DNA of 64,000 nt from DSWT01 sp035373625 (GTDB lineage: Bacteria; Chloroflexota; Anaerolineae; B4-G1; SLSP01), in assembly GCA_035373625.1 (NCBI GenBank), contig DAOSNS010000021.1, forward strand, positions 1-64,000. Reading direction: 5' to 3'. Every line of letters begins with the position of its first letter. Within the stretch, counting starts at the first letter, position 1. Under the pieces are notes generated by a model. The model was not told where the DNA came from. It did not search any database and saw nothing but the letters and a program-made list of their open reading frames with translations. Shown one piece after another: positions 31,311 through 40,441 of the stretch. A program made the position numbers and the translations under genes.

Positions 31311-32498
31311 CTATCCCTCCGATTTTTTCGGGCGGAAGATGCGTTCGGAGCGTGTATTTTCGGCATGGCGTTCCAGCGCCAGGTCAATCAGACAATCCAA
31401 CAGGCGGTTGTACGACAATCCCGATGCTTCCCACAATTTAGGGTACATGCTGATCGCTGTAAAGCCGGGAATGGTGTTGATTTCGTTCACGTACAGTTCG
31501 CCGGTGGTACGGCTGAGCAGGAAATCCACCCGTGCCATGCCGGCGCCATCTATGGCACGATAGGCTTCGATCGCCAGCATTTGCACCCGCTGCGCTGTGG
31601 CTTCATCCAGCGGCGCGGGGATCAACAGTTGAGAGGCGTCTTCGCCCTGATCCAGGTATTTGGCGGCGTAGTCGTAGAATTCGCGGCTGGGGATGATTTC
31701 ACCGGGGATGGAGGCACTTGGTTCCTCGTTGCCCAGGACGCTCACTTCGATTTCGCGGGCGTCGGGCACGGCCCATTCCGCCAGGATACGGCGGTCATAG
31801 CGCGCAGCCTCTTCCAGTCCCTGCCGCAGCTCATCACGATTGTGGCATTTGGTGATACCCACACTCGATCCCAGGTTCGCCGGTTTGGTGAAGACGGGAT
31901 AGCCGAGTTTACGCTCAACTTCGTCCATCACGGCTTCCGGTTCCGCCTGCCACTGCCGCCGCGTCGTCCACACGTAATCGGCGATGGGCAGGCCGCGCGC
32001 TTTGGCGATATCCTTGAAAGCAATTTTGTCCATCGCCAGCGCCGAGTTGAGCACCCCCCCACCGACGTAAGGGATGCCGGCCAGTTCCAGTAACCCCTGC
32101 ACCGTGCCATCCTCGCCGAATGTGCCATGCAGCACCGGAAAAACGACGTCCACCTGAGAGAGAGACGCCAGGGTGCTTTCCAGGGTGCCGTTTTTGGGAG
32201 AGGAGACGGTGGCGAGATGATTGATGGATTGGGGCTGTCCCGTGTCGGCCCATAGCCCTTGCCGGGCCGGATCGGCGAAAATAGCGGCGAACCGGGTGCC
32301 GGTGAAGTCCTCGCTTTCCAATGCCTTGACCGGGTCCGCCCCGATGATCCAGCGGCCCTGCCGGGTAATGCCTACCGGTATGACCTCGTATTTCTCCGGG
32401 TCTAACGCACGCATAACCGAGCGCGCCGACATGATGCTGACTTCATGCTCGCCGGAACGTCCACCGAATAAGACGGCGATTTTTATACGTTTTACCAT
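31311..32498 (-). CDS. ddl: D-alanine-D-alanine ligase
   Basis: A 395-residue ATP-grasp ligase. LFGGRSGEHEVSIMSARSVM at the N-terminus, PVLHGTFGEDGTVQGLLE, VGGGVLNSALAMDK, PVFTKPANLGSSVGI and the terminal VNEINTIPGFTAISMYPKLW are canonical. It makes the D-Ala-D-Ala dipeptide used by MurF. It is somewhat long for the family, through an insertion after residue 60. GGAGGTAGG precedes the ATG. Confidence 0.95.
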   Translation of the reverse strand: MVKRIKIAVLFGGRSGEHEVSIMSARSVMRALDPEKYEVIPVGITRQGRWIIGADPVKALESEDFTGTRFAAIFADPARQGLWADTGQPQSINHLATVSSPKNGTLESTLASLSQVDVVFPVLHGTFGEDGTVQGLLELAGIPYVGGGVLNSALAMDKIAFKDIAKARGLPIADYVWTTRRQWQAEPEAVMDEVERKLGYPVFTKPANLGSSVGITKCHNRDELRQGLEEAARYDRRILAEWAVPDAREIEVSVLGNEEPSASIPGEIIPSREFYDYAAKYLDQGEDASQLLIPAPLDEATAQRVQMLAIEAYRAIDGAGMARVDFLLSRTTGELYVNEINTIPGFTAISMYPKLWEASGLSYNRLLDCLIDLALERHAENTRSERIFRPKKSEG

Positions 32499-32510
32499 CC
32501 TACCTCCAAT

Positions 32511-32672
32511 AGCTTTCAGTTATCAGCTTTCAGTTAAAGAAGGTTGACAACTGCCAACTAACGACTGCCAACTAACGACTAACGACTAACGACTAACAAC
32601 TAACGACTAAAGACTAACGACTAAAGACTAACGACTAACGACTAACAACTAACGACTAACAACTAACGACTA
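32511..32672. repeat. CTTTCAG / CTAACGA arrays between murB and ddl
   Basis: A short left part has AGCTTTCAGTTA words. A long right part repeats ACTAACG, ACTAAAG or ACTAACA with a 7-bp period. The array reaches the TAG stop of murB and fills the entire gap. Confidence 0.88.
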
Positions 32673-33584
32673 AACAAAAATCTCGATTTCCGGCTCCAGG
32701 TGGATGCCGAATTGACGTTCGACCTCTGTTTGCGCCAGACGAATCAGTGCGCAGTAATCTGCGGCAGTGCCGGTGCCGTCGTTTATGAAAAAGTTCGCAT
32801 GCTTTTCTGAGATGTAGCATCCGCCGCAACGTGCGCCTTTCAGCCCTGCCGCCTCGATCAACCGGCCGGCGTAATCGCCGGGTGGGTTTTTGAATGTCGA
32901 ACCCAGCGTCTTGCCCGGTGGTTGAGTACGCTGTCGGCGCTCGGTGTACTCTGTGGCTTTGGCGGCCAACGTCGCCGGGTCACGCGGCGTAAGCTGGAAT
33001 GTCGCACTGACGACAATCCACGGCGCGCCACTGCCCTTGAGCCGACTGCGCCGATAGGCAAACGCGAACCAATCTGGCCCCACGACCTCGATGCCGCTTT
33101 CCGGGCTGAAGATCTCCGCTGCGATCAAGGTCTGGGAGATTTCCCCGCCAAAGGCGCCCGCGTTGTTCACCACAGCACCACCGACCGTGCCCGGCAATCC
33201 CACCGCCCAGGTCAACCCACCCCAACCCCGGCGCACGGTCTCCTGCGCCACTTTGGCGATGATAGCACCGGATTCGGCCACCACGCGGTATGTCTCTTCG
33301 ATATAGTCAACGTGCCGGGTGTGGTTGAGAATGACCACGCCCTGTAGCCCACTATCGGGCAAAAGTATGTTGGTCAACCCGCCAAAAACGCGCCAACCGA
33401 CGCCGGCGGCATGGGCCAGGCGTATGGCTTCGAGCAATACTTCGCGCTGCTGCGCGACGATCAACAGCTCTGCCGGACCGCCGATGCCCACCCCGGCATA
33501 ACGGGCTAACGGGACATTTCGCTGTGCACGGTCACCGAGGGCCTGAGCCAGGGCCGCCAACCGTTCCGCCGCGTCGTCCGTCAC
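32670..33584 (-). CDS. murB: UDP-N-acetylenolpyruvoylglucosamine reductase
   Basis: A 304-residue FAD enzyme. YAGVGIGGPAELL near residue 29, GLPGTVGGAVVNNAGAFGGEI (FAD loop), AYRRSRLKGSG, and the catalytic region GSTFKNPPGDYAGRLIEAAGLKG (type I Ser) are visible. It reduces the enolpyruvyl group to make UDP-MurNAc. GTG start at 33584 after GGGAGG. It overlaps the preceding small gene by four bases. Confidence 0.95.
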   Translation of the reverse strand: MTDDAAERLAALAQALGDRAQRNVPLARYAGVGIGGPAELLIVAQQREVLLEAIRLAHAAGVGWRVFGGLTNILLPDSGLQGVVILNHTRHVDYIEETYRVVAESGAIIAKVAQETVRRGWGGLTWAVGLPGTVGGAVVNNAGAFGGEISQTLIAAEIFSPESGIEVVGPDWFAFAYRRSRLKGSGAPWIVVSATFQLTPRDPATLAAKATEYTERRQRTQPPGKTLGSTFKNPPGDYAGRLIEAAGLKGARCGGCYISEKHANFFINDGTGTAADYCALIRLAQTEVERQFGIHLEPEIEIFV

Positions 33585-33739
33585 CGGCCTCCCTTTTTAC
33601 TGCTTTTACTGCGGGCTTGCTCGCGCTTCACCAGTTGCATCTTCGCCCCCAGAGCCTCAGAGTGATAGGCCCGGTAGCGCGCTTGCTTACGCCCCTTGAT
33701 GCCGGCGAACTTGAAAAACCAGTTGGTCAAGCGAGACAT
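33581..33739 (-). CDS. Small basic protein of the dcw cluster
   Basis: A 52-residue protein, MSRLTNWFFKFAGIKGRKQA at the start, then a Lys/Arg-rich helix (KMQLVKREQARSKSSKKGGR). GGAGGGAAC precedes the ATG. An aromatic N-terminal helix followed by a basic tail could bind membrane or nucleic acid. It lies between murC and murB and overlaps the murB start. No family is recognised. Confidence 0.7.
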   Translation of the reverse strand: MSRLTNWFFKFAGIKGRKQARYRAYHSEALGAKMQLVKREQARSKSSKKGGR

Positions 33740-33749
33740 GTTCCCTCCA

Positions 33750-33798
33750 TACGAATTGCGAATTACGAATTGCGAATTACGAATTGCGAATTGCCAAT
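33750..33798. repeat. GAATTGC / GAATTAC 7-bp array
   Basis: Six to seven 7-bp words, GAATTGC alternating with GAATTAC, upstream of the small basic gene. The same words occur at 57401-57440. Confidence 0.88.
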
Positions 33799-33819
33799 CC
33801 CTGGTCCCTAACCCCCCAA

Positions 33820-35217
33820 TCAACTTGTGCGTTCCAGTTCCAGAACCAGTCTTTTGCCGACGATGTATTCGTTGCCCGCTCCCATCAGAATGATGACATC
33901 GCCGGGCAGTGCCTGTTCCAGAAGCCGAAAGATAGCGTCTTCCAGCGTTGCCGCCGCCGTGACCGACGGATGTTTGATGTGCTGCGCCAGCAGTTGCGCC
34001 GTCAAAGTGCCGTCGTCAGCCTCGCGCGCCGCATAAATAGGCAACACCATCACCCGGTCGGCAACGTCGAAGGCGACCATAAAGTCGTCAAACAGGGCCT
34101 TGATCCGGCTGAAAGTGTGCGGTTCCCAAACAGCAATGATGCGACGTTCCGGGTAACGCTGCCGTGCCGCTTCCAGCACATTCCGAATCTGGGTGGGATG
34201 GTGGGCGTAGTCGTCAATGACGGTGATGTCGTCCACCTCACCCAGGATCTCGAAACGCCGCGCTGTGCCGCTGAAGCGTTCGAGCGCGGCGCGGGTCACC
34301 TGCCACTTGATCCCCAAGAGGCTTGCCACGCAGAGCACAGCCAGTGCGTTGACCGCGTTGTATGCGCCGGGAACCTGCAAATGAACATCATCATAGGCAT
34401 CCTGTCCGTGGTACAGCGCTGTAAATGACACCCCACCCTTTTCGTTCAGGCGGATGTTCGCGGCCCGCCAGGCCAAGCCGATCCCCTCATCGCGTCCGTA
34501 GAGCAACACATCGCCGCCGTTGGCGTGGTATGAAGCCGCGACAGCATGGGCGACTTCATCATCGTTGCAGGCGACCAATGTGCCGCCCGGACGAATGTGA
34601 TCCACGAATTCGCCGAAAGCCATCCGCACAAAGCGCGGGCTTGGGAAACAGTCGGGATGATCGAATTCCACGTTGGTCACGACGGCGATTTTAGGCCGCA
34701 GCGCCAGGAACGTGTTCTTATACTCATCGGCCTCGATCACAAAATACTTTCCGCTCCCCGCGTGAGCGTTGGTGCCCAGATCCGCCATCACCCCGCCCAC
34801 AATGTAGGTAGGATCGAGGCCGGCATCCAATAACAACAAGGTGAGCATGCCGGTCACGGTCGTTTTGCCGTGTGCGCCGGCGACGGCAATCACCTCGTAG
34901 CCCTCCGTAAGCGGGCCGAGAAAGCCGGTGCGATCCAGCACCTGCACGCCGCGCGACCGGGCAGCCTGCACTTCGACGTTGTCATCCTGAACGGCGGATG
35001 AGATGAGCACCAGATCAGCCGCGCCCAGGTTGGCGGCGGCGTGCCCGATGGCGACCGGGATGCCTTCGGCGCGCAACGCCTCGGTGATCGGCGACTCGCG
35101 CCGGTCGGAGCCGTGGACGTGGAATCCCTTTCCGCGCAATATCCGCGCAATCGCGGACATTCCCGCGCCGCCGATGCCAACGATGTGAACTTCGTGAAAA
35201 CCTTCAAGACCGGGCAT
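33820..35217 (-). CDS. murC: UDP-N-acetylmuramate-L-alanine ligase
   Basis: A 465-residue Mur ligase from ATG 35217; longer in-frame readings only shadow the cvpA-like gene. VHIVGIGGAGMSAIARIL (UDP-binding), AVAGAHGKTTVTGMLTLL (ATP P-loop), VIEADEYKNTFL and DDYAHHPTQI are all conserved. It adds the first L-Ala to UDP-MurNAc. Its start has only a weak Shine-Dalgarno sequence (AAGTGAG). Confidence 0.96.
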   Translation of the reverse strand: MPGLEGFHEVHIVGIGGAGMSAIARILRGKGFHVHGSDRRESPITEALRAEGIPVAIGHAAANLGAADLVLISSAVQDDNVEVQAARSRGVQVLDRTGFLGPLTEGYEVIAVAGAHGKTTVTGMLTLLLLDAGLDPTYIVGGVMADLGTNAHAGSGKYFVIEADEYKNTFLALRPKIAVVTNVEFDHPDCFPSPRFVRMAFGEFVDHIRPGGTLVACNDDEVAHAVAASYHANGGDVLLYGRDEGIGLAWRAANIRLNEKGGVSFTALYHGQDAYDDVHLQVPGAYNAVNALAVLCVASLLGIKWQVTRAALERFSGTARRFEILGEVDDITVIDDYAHHPTQIRNVLEAARQRYPERRIIAVWEPHTFSRIKALFDDFMVAFDVADRVMVLPIYAAREADDGTLTAQLLAQHIKHPSVTAAATLEDAIFRLLEQALPGDVIILMGAGNEYIVGKRLVLELERTS

Positions 35218-35252
35218 ACGCTCACTTATATCCAGTTCTGGTTGTGGACGGA

Positions 35253-35783
35253 TTACACAAAGACAATCAAGATAAACGCAAAAGCAATCGCCACCGCGAT
35301 CAACAGCGTGGGGCCTTCCAGCCAGCCGAGCGGCAGGTAGCCAATCAGGGCCAGGGCCTGGGGCTGTTGGGGCGCCGTGATACCCCACAAATTGTATCCC
35401 AGGACATGCAGGAATCCCCAGAGCATGCCGATCACCAAAAAGCCGTTGATGCCTCCCAGGAAAAAGCCCAACAGCGTATCCTGCAATTTCTCCTTGCGCG
35501 CTTTTGCCCCCAGGTGCGAGGACATAATCGTGGTCGCATATCCAAACGCCACGGTGATGATGAAGATAATCGAACGCACATAAAACCAGGTTTTGGGATC
35601 GTTGGCCATCATCGTTTGCAGTGTGGTGCTGATGACCGGCACATACTTCAGCAACACAGTCTCGATGAAGCGCGCCAGAATCACGCTGAAGGTGACCAGC
35701 AGTTCTTTGGCCCAACCGCGCAGCGCGCCGATGATGCCGAATAAAAGCATAAGACCAAAAAATACGGTTTGTATGGGTACCAT
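35253..35783 (-). CDS. CvpA family membrane protein
   Basis: A 176-residue protein with four hydrophobic segments, GALRGWAKELLVTFSVILARF after the first helix, and a central LLGFFLGGINGFLVIGMLWG, fitting the CvpA/colicin V production family. CvpA proteins affect the envelope and cell wall in some bacteria. It lies between murG and murC, two bases after murG begins its neighbour order, so it is certainly part of the operon. Confidence 0.8.
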   Translation of the reverse strand: MVPIQTVFFGLMLLFGIIGALRGWAKELLVTFSVILARFIETVLLKYVPVISTTLQTMMANDPKTWFYVRSIIFIITVAFGYATTIMSSHLGAKARKEKLQDTLLGFFLGGINGFLVIGMLWGFLHVLGYNLWGITAPQQPQALALIGYLPLGWLEGPTLLIAVAIAFAFILIVFV

Positions 35784-35784
35784 A

Positions 35785-36882
35785 TCAGCCCTCTTGTCCT
35801 AGAGCAAGCAACAATTCTGCCAGATGCCGCGCCGCGTCGGGACGAGCAAGCGCGCGGGCCGCCGCCGCCATCGCTTCACGGCGTGGCCTGTCCATCAGCA
35901 GGGCGCGCGCCGTCGGCACGATCTGCTCCGCCAGGGCAGCGTCTTCTACCACCAGCGCTGCGCCACGGTCGGCGAGCCACGCGGCATTGACCTTTTGATA
36001 ACGCCAGGCGTAAGGATAAGGTACCAGAATTGAAGGGAGACCGAAGTATGGGAATTCGCCCAACACCGAGGCCCCGGCGCGACAGATGACCAGATCGGCG
36101 GCTGCCATCGCCGCACCCATCTCGTCGTGCAGATAGGGATAGGCGTGATAGCGCGCTTTGACGGCTTCCGGCAATCTATCCCGTGCGGCGGTCACCTCGG
36201 CCCAGTCCAGTTCGCCGCTGATATGCACCACTTCGGCGATGTCTGTCAGTTCTGACAGGTGCGCCAGCAAGGCGCGGTTGATCGAACGCGCGCCGCGACT
36301 GCCTCCGAAGACCAACAAAACGAGCGCGGCGGAAGACAGCCCCAGGGCTGCACGTCCGCCGGCGCGATTCCAGCGGGTGATACGGTCACCGAGCGGATAG
36401 CCGGTGACGACGACTTTTTCGGCCGGCAGGAAAGCGCGCGAATCTTCAACCGTCACGGCGACGCGCGTTGCCAGTCGCGCGGCGGCTTTCACCGATTGCG
36501 CCGGCTCAATGTCCGGCAGGTAGACGAGGATCGGCACCCGCAACCAGGACGCCGCCAGCGTCACCGGTCCGCTGACGTAGCCGCCTGTGGTCAGCAAGGC
36601 GTCGGGGCGCGCGCGGCGGAGGTGATGCAGCGCCACGAACGTGCCGCGTGCCAGTTGCCAGCCGTTGCGCACAGCGTTGAGCAGTGCAACACCGTGCAGC
36701 CCGCCGGCCGGGATACCGATGAACGACAAACCGGCGCGCGCGATCAACTGCGTTTCCATGCCGCGCTCACTGCCCACCCAGGTCAGCCGGGCATCAGGCG
36801 CGAGGGCTTGCAGTGCCTGGACTACGGCGAGCGCCGGATAGACGTGCCCGCCCGTCCCCCCACCAACGATCCAGAAATACAT
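35785..36882 (-). CDS. murG: UDP-GlcNAc-undecaprenoyl-MurNAc-pentapeptide transferase
   Basis: A 365-residue GT28 glycosyltransferase. The G loop GGGTGGHVYPALAV at residue 7, TGGYVSGPVTLAA, VFGGSRGARSINRAL and CRAGASVLGEFPYFGLPSILVPYPYA are hallmarks. It makes lipid II from lipid I. GGAGAAGTGA precedes the ATG. The first 89 bases lie inside the ftsW 3' end in another frame. Confidence 0.96.
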   Translation of the reverse strand: MYFWIVGGGTGGHVYPALAVVQALQALAPDARLTWVGSERGMETQLIARAGLSFIGIPAGGLHGVALLNAVRNGWQLARGTFVALHHLRRARPDALLTTGGYVSGPVTLAASWLRVPILVYLPDIEPAQSVKAAARLATRVAVTVEDSRAFLPAEKVVVTGYPLGDRITRWNRAGGRAALGLSSAALVLLVFGGSRGARSINRALLAHLSELTDIAEVVHISGELDWAEVTAARDRLPEAVKARYHAYPYLHDEMGAAMAAADLVICRAGASVLGEFPYFGLPSILVPYPYAWRYQKVNAAWLADRGAALVVEDAALAEQIVPTARALLMDRPRREAMAAAARALARPDAARHLAELLLALGQEG

Positions 36883-37966
36883 TCACTTCTCCTTTAGGCC
36901 GCCCCTGTGAAATGCCGAGCAACAAGCCGGCGGCCGCCATTGTGACCAGCGTTTCCGATCCTCCGTAGCTGAAAAACGGCAACGCCGTCCCGGTAAAAGG
37001 AATCAACCCTACCATCACCATCACGTTGAGCAATGCCTCGGTGATGATCATCGTCGTCGCGCCGAAAGCAAGCAGTGACCCGAAGGGGTCTGCCGTCTCC
37101 AGGGCGATGCGGTAGCCCCGATGCGCCAACAGGATAAACAGCGCAATGACCAACAGGATGCCCAACAGTCCTGCCTCTTCCCCGATAACGGCCAGGATGC
37201 TGTCGGTGTGAGGGAAGGGCAGGTAGCCCGACTTCAATCGCCCGCTGCCGATGCCCACACCCAGGATCCCCCCTTCACCGATGGCGATGACGGCCCGCTG
37301 CACGTGATAGGGCATTTGCGTGGGGTCGCGCAGCGATACCAGATACGCCGTCAACCGACTGCGAGCGTGCGGCAGTTGCCAGGCCAGGAATCCGAATGAC
37401 GAGCTGCCGATCAGCAGCGACAGGAAAATCTGGACGGGATCGCCACCCGCGTAAAAGAACATGGCCAGGCCGGTGATGGCGAGTAACAAGGCCGTGCTCA
37501 AGTCCGGTTGCAGGGCCACCATACCCGCCACCACGCCGATGATGATGGCGAAGGGAATCAACCCGTAACGTACATGATTAAGCTGTTCGCCTTTGGAAGC
37601 CAGCCACGCGGCGATATAGATCACCGCGGCCAGCCGCGCCAGCACTCCCGGCTGCACGGAAGCGCCGATGAGCGAACGCTGCGCCCCCAGGATCAACTCC
37701 CCCAGCAGCAGGACGACGAACAACAAGATCAGGGTGATGCCCATCAGTGGCAACGCCAGTTTTTGCCAGAGGGTGTAGGGCAGTCGGACCATAAGCAGCA
37801 GGATGCCAACACCCAGGGCAATCCAGACAAGCTGTTTTTGCCAAAAACTTTCACCCACATAGAACGTGGCGCTGTAAAGCATGAGCATCCCGTAGGCCAC
37901 CAGCGCAAGCAGCGTGACCAGCAGGATCAAGTCCACGGTTTGTGATTGTTTCTTGCGTCCGGCCAT
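36794..37966 (-). CDS. ftsW: SEDS glycosyltransferase FtsW
   Basis: A 390-residue SEDS protein with about ten helices from ATG 37966 (GGGGAGAAAG upstream). MVALQPDLSTALLL, GSGRLKSGYLPFPHTDSILA, and FFSYGGSETLVTMAAAGLLL are conserved SEDS motifs, including the catalytic Asp region. It polymerises glycan strands with FtsI. A 32-residue tail, GEVNVFLDRWWGDGRARLSG and on, overlaps murG and may be cytoplasmic. Confidence 0.95.
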   Translation of the reverse strand: MAGRKKQSQTVDLILLVTLLALVAYGMLMLYSATFYVGESFWQKQLVWIALGVGILLLMVRLPYTLWQKLALPLMGITLILLFVVLLLGELILGAQRSLIGASVQPGVLARLAAVIYIAAWLASKGEQLNHVRYGLIPFAIIIGVVAGMVALQPDLSTALLLAITGLAMFFYAGGDPVQIFLSLLIGSSSFGFLAWQLPHARSRLTAYLVSLRDPTQMPYHVQRAVIAIGEGGILGVGIGSGRLKSGYLPFPHTDSILAVIGEEAGLLGILLVIALFILLAHRGYRIALETADPFGSLLAFGATTMIITEALLNVMVMVGLIPFTGTALPFFSYGGSETLVTMAAAGLLLGISQGRPKGEVNVFLDRWWGDGRARLSGARRSPGTASPRA

Positions 37967-38000
37967 TCTTTCTCCCCAGTTGCGTTTGAACGTTAGAACG

Positions 38001-39443
38001 TTATAAGGCCAATACCAACTCCCGGAAGCGTTCCCCGCGCTCGGCGAAGTCACGGAAGGCGTCGAAGCTGGTACCGCCGGGTGAGAGCAACACCACATCG
38101 CCGGGGTGTGCACGGCGGGCAGCTTCATGCACGGCGTTTTCCAGCGTGCCTGCCGCCACTAAATCTTCGAGTCCACGCTGTTCTTTAGGGATGCGCGCCA
38201 GCGCCGCCTCGACGTGCCGGTGGATCAAGTCGCCGGCCTCGCCGAACAGAATCATCACGCGCACGCGCCGCACCACCGTCTCCGCGAACTCCTGCCAGGG
38301 CAGGTCCTTATCACGTCCGCCGGCCAGCAGAACCAACGGTTCATCGAATGAACGCAAAGCTGCCAGAACCCGTTCGGGGGCAGTAGCGATAGAATCGTTG
38401 ATCCACAGCACGCCATCCTTGCGTCGCACCACTTCGAGGCGATGTTCCACGCCGTCGAAAGTCAGAATGGCCTGTCGCATAGCCTCAACGGGCGCACCGG
38501 CGGCGTCGGCCAGCGCGATCGCCGCCAGCGTGTTCAGGACGTTGTGAAAACCCCGCAGGCGCAGGTCGGCGCGTTCGCAGACGGCATTTTGGACGCCCCC
38601 ACGGCGCAGCACCAGCGTATTCCCATCTAAAAAGGTACCCTCGTCCGGCGCCACAATGCCACTAAAGTAACGCACCTGCGCCGGGGTCAACATCGCCAGG
38701 CCGCGGGCGTTGGGTTCGTCATAACCGAGCACCGCTACATCGTCCGCCTGCTGATGGCGCACGATGTTGGCCTTCGCGGCGATGTAGGCTTCCATCGTCT
38801 TGTGCCGATCCAGGTGATTGGGCGTGATGTTGAGCACGCCGGCAATCTGCGGGCTGATGTCCATCAGCTCCAACTGGAAACTCGACAGCTCCATCACCAC
38901 ACGATCCGTGGGCCGGATGGACGGCAGGTCGCCGATGAGCGGATTGCCGATGTTGCCGCCTACCCAGGTTGTGAAGCCCGCTGCTGTCAGCATCTTGCCT
39001 ACCAGTGTCGTTGTCGTCGTTTTCCCTGCCGAGCCGGTAATGCCGAGAATCGGAGCGGGACAACGTCGCATGAATTCCTGCGCGTCGTTGCTGAGCGGGA
39101 TGCCGCGCCGCGCCGCTTCCTGCACGATGGGCAGGTCGGCAGGCACACCGCCGCTGGTACAGAACAAATCGCACTCCTCCAACAGGCTCAAAGGATGTTC
39201 GCCCAGGACATAGTGAATCGGCAGGTCGCTCAGCTCTCGCATGGTGTCTTGCAGGGCTTCGGGTTTACGCATGTCCGAGACGGTGACGCGCCACCCTTGC
39301 GTGGCGAAAAAGCGAGCGAGCGCCTTCCCCTGTCTCGCCAGCCCCAGAATCACCACATGCCGGGTGGGGGGATTGGGGATTCGGGATTCGGGATTCGTAA
39401 CTGGTAATTCGTGCTTCTCCATTCTCGGTTCCCCATTCCCCAT
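38001..39443 (-). CDS. murD: UDP-MurNAc-L-alanine-D-glutamate ligase with repeat-encoded N-terminus
   Basis: A Mur ligase of about 480 residues. VVILGLARQGKALARFF (UDP domain), GITGSAGKTTTTTLVGKML (P-loop), NHLDRHKTMEAYIAAK and the C-terminal HPGDVVLLSPGGTSFDAF are intact. It adds D-Glu. The ATG at 39443 overlaps the mraY stop (TAATG); a second ATG at 39422 is also possible. Either way the first 20 to 28 residues, before VVILGL, come from 7-bp words, unlike other MurD proteins that begin near this motif. Confidence 0.93.
   Translation of the reverse strand: MGNGEPRMEKHELPVTNPESRIPNPPTRHVVILGLARQGKALARFFATQGWRVTVSDMRKPEALQDTMRELSDLPIHYVLGEHPLSLLEECDLFCTSGGVPADLPIVQEAARRGIPLSNDAQEFMRRCPAPILGITGSAGKTTTTTLVGKMLTAAGFTTWVGGNIGNPLIGDLPSIRPTDRVVMELSSFQLELMDISPQIAGVLNITPNHLDRHKTMEAYIAAKANIVRHQQADDVAVLGYDEPNARGLAMLTPAQVRYFSGIVAPDEGTFLDGNTLVLRRGGVQNAVCERADLRLRGFHNVLNTLAAIALADAAGAPVEAMRQAILTFDGVEHRLEVVRRKDGVLWINDSIATAPERVLAALRSFDEPLVLLAGGRDKDLPWQEFAETVVRRVRVMILFGEAGDLIHRHVEAALARIPKEQRGLEDLVAAGTLENAVHEAARRAHPGDVVLLSPGGTSFDAFRDFAERGERFRELVLAL
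39366..39443. repeat. GGGATTN array over the murD N-terminus
   Basis: On the plus strand the words GGGGATT, GGGATTC and GGGATTC (39366-39395) and, at the other end, CCCCATT words (39430-39444) form inverted arms. All of it lies inside the murD frame. Confidence 0.75.
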
Positions 39444-40441
39444 TAAATCAACGCCAGCGCCACACCGGCCATCGCAGCCAAAAGTTGCACGAGCCAGAAA
39501 CGCTGCACCACCTGGGTTTCCGACCAACCCAACAGTTCAAAGTGATGGTGCAGCGGCGCCATCTTGAAAACCCGTCGCCCTTCACCGTACTTCTTTTTAG
39601 TGTACTTGAAATAACCGACCTGGATGATGACCGAAAGCGTGATCGCCACCGGCATCAGCATAACGACCGGCAGAATCAACCATTGGCCGGTCATCAGCGC
39701 GACCACACCCAGGGTTGCCCCTAACGCCAGTGAACCGGTATCGCCCATAAACAGTTCTGCCGGATGGGCATTGAACCAGAGAAACGCGAACGACGCACCG
39801 ACAATCGTGAAGCAGAAGCGTTCCAGGTAGATTTGCCCTTGCATATCGGCGATGACGCCATAGGCAACAAACGCGCTCGCCATAATGATGCCGGCCATCC
39901 CATCCAACCCATCGGTAAGATTGGCCGCATTGGCCGAACCGATGATGATGAACATCGCAATGGGAATGTAGAACAGGCCGATATTGATCTTCTGCGGAAC
40001 GCCGGGGATAGCGATGCTGTGCAAATCCAGCCCAAAATACAGCACCAGGGCGATGAGAAACGTGAGCGTCAGTTCGATCTGCATCTTGAAGCGCGCGGTG
40101 AATCCCTCGCCACGACGCATACCCTTCACGCCGGCCCAATCATCGAGCGCGCCGAGCACAGCATAGGCAACCATCACCCCCAGCGGCACCAGGATCGAAC
40201 GCCCCATCACTGTATTGCCGATTAAATTGTAAATGTTCAAAGCCAGGGTGATGAGAATCACCGGCACGGTGATCAAAATACCTCCCATTGTGGGCGTACC
40301 CATCTTTATTTGATGACCGTCCGGGCCGTCAATGCGGATGCGCTTGCCGATCTTCCAGCGTTTCAAAAGACTGATGTAGGGTCCACCCCAAAATACGACC
40401 ATCAGAAATGAAATGCTGGCAAGAATTAGCGCGAAGCTCAC
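39443..40441 (-). CDS. mraY: Phospho-MurNAc-pentapeptide transferase
   Basis: A 332-residue polytopic enzyme. RIDGPDGHQIKMGTPTMGG near residue 37, ANAANLTDGLDGMAG (catalytic Asp), FMGDTGSLALGA and PLHHHFELLGWSET are standard. It makes lipid I at the membrane. GTG start overlaps the murF stop by four bases. Confidence 0.96.
   Translation of the reverse strand: MSFALILASISFLMVVFWGGPYISLLKRWKIGKRIRIDGPDGHQIKMGTPTMGGILITVPVILITLALNIYNLIGNTVMGRSILVPLGVMVAYAVLGALDDWAGVKGMRRGEGFTARFKMQIELTLTFLIALVLYFGLDLHSIAIPGVPQKINIGLFYIPIAMFIIIGSANAANLTDGLDGMAGIIMASAFVAYGVIADMQGQIYLERFCFTIVGASFAFLWFNAHPAELFMGDTGSLALGATLGVVALMTGQWLILPVVMLMPVAITLSVIIQVGYFKYTKKKYGEGRRVFKMAPLHHHFELLGWSETQVVQRFWLVQLLAAMAGVALALI

Noticed and set aside
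33820..35715. A 631-residue MurC with an N-terminal extension
   Set aside because: The extension overlaps the cvpA-like gene in another frame and has no domain; the conserved N-terminus begins at 35217.
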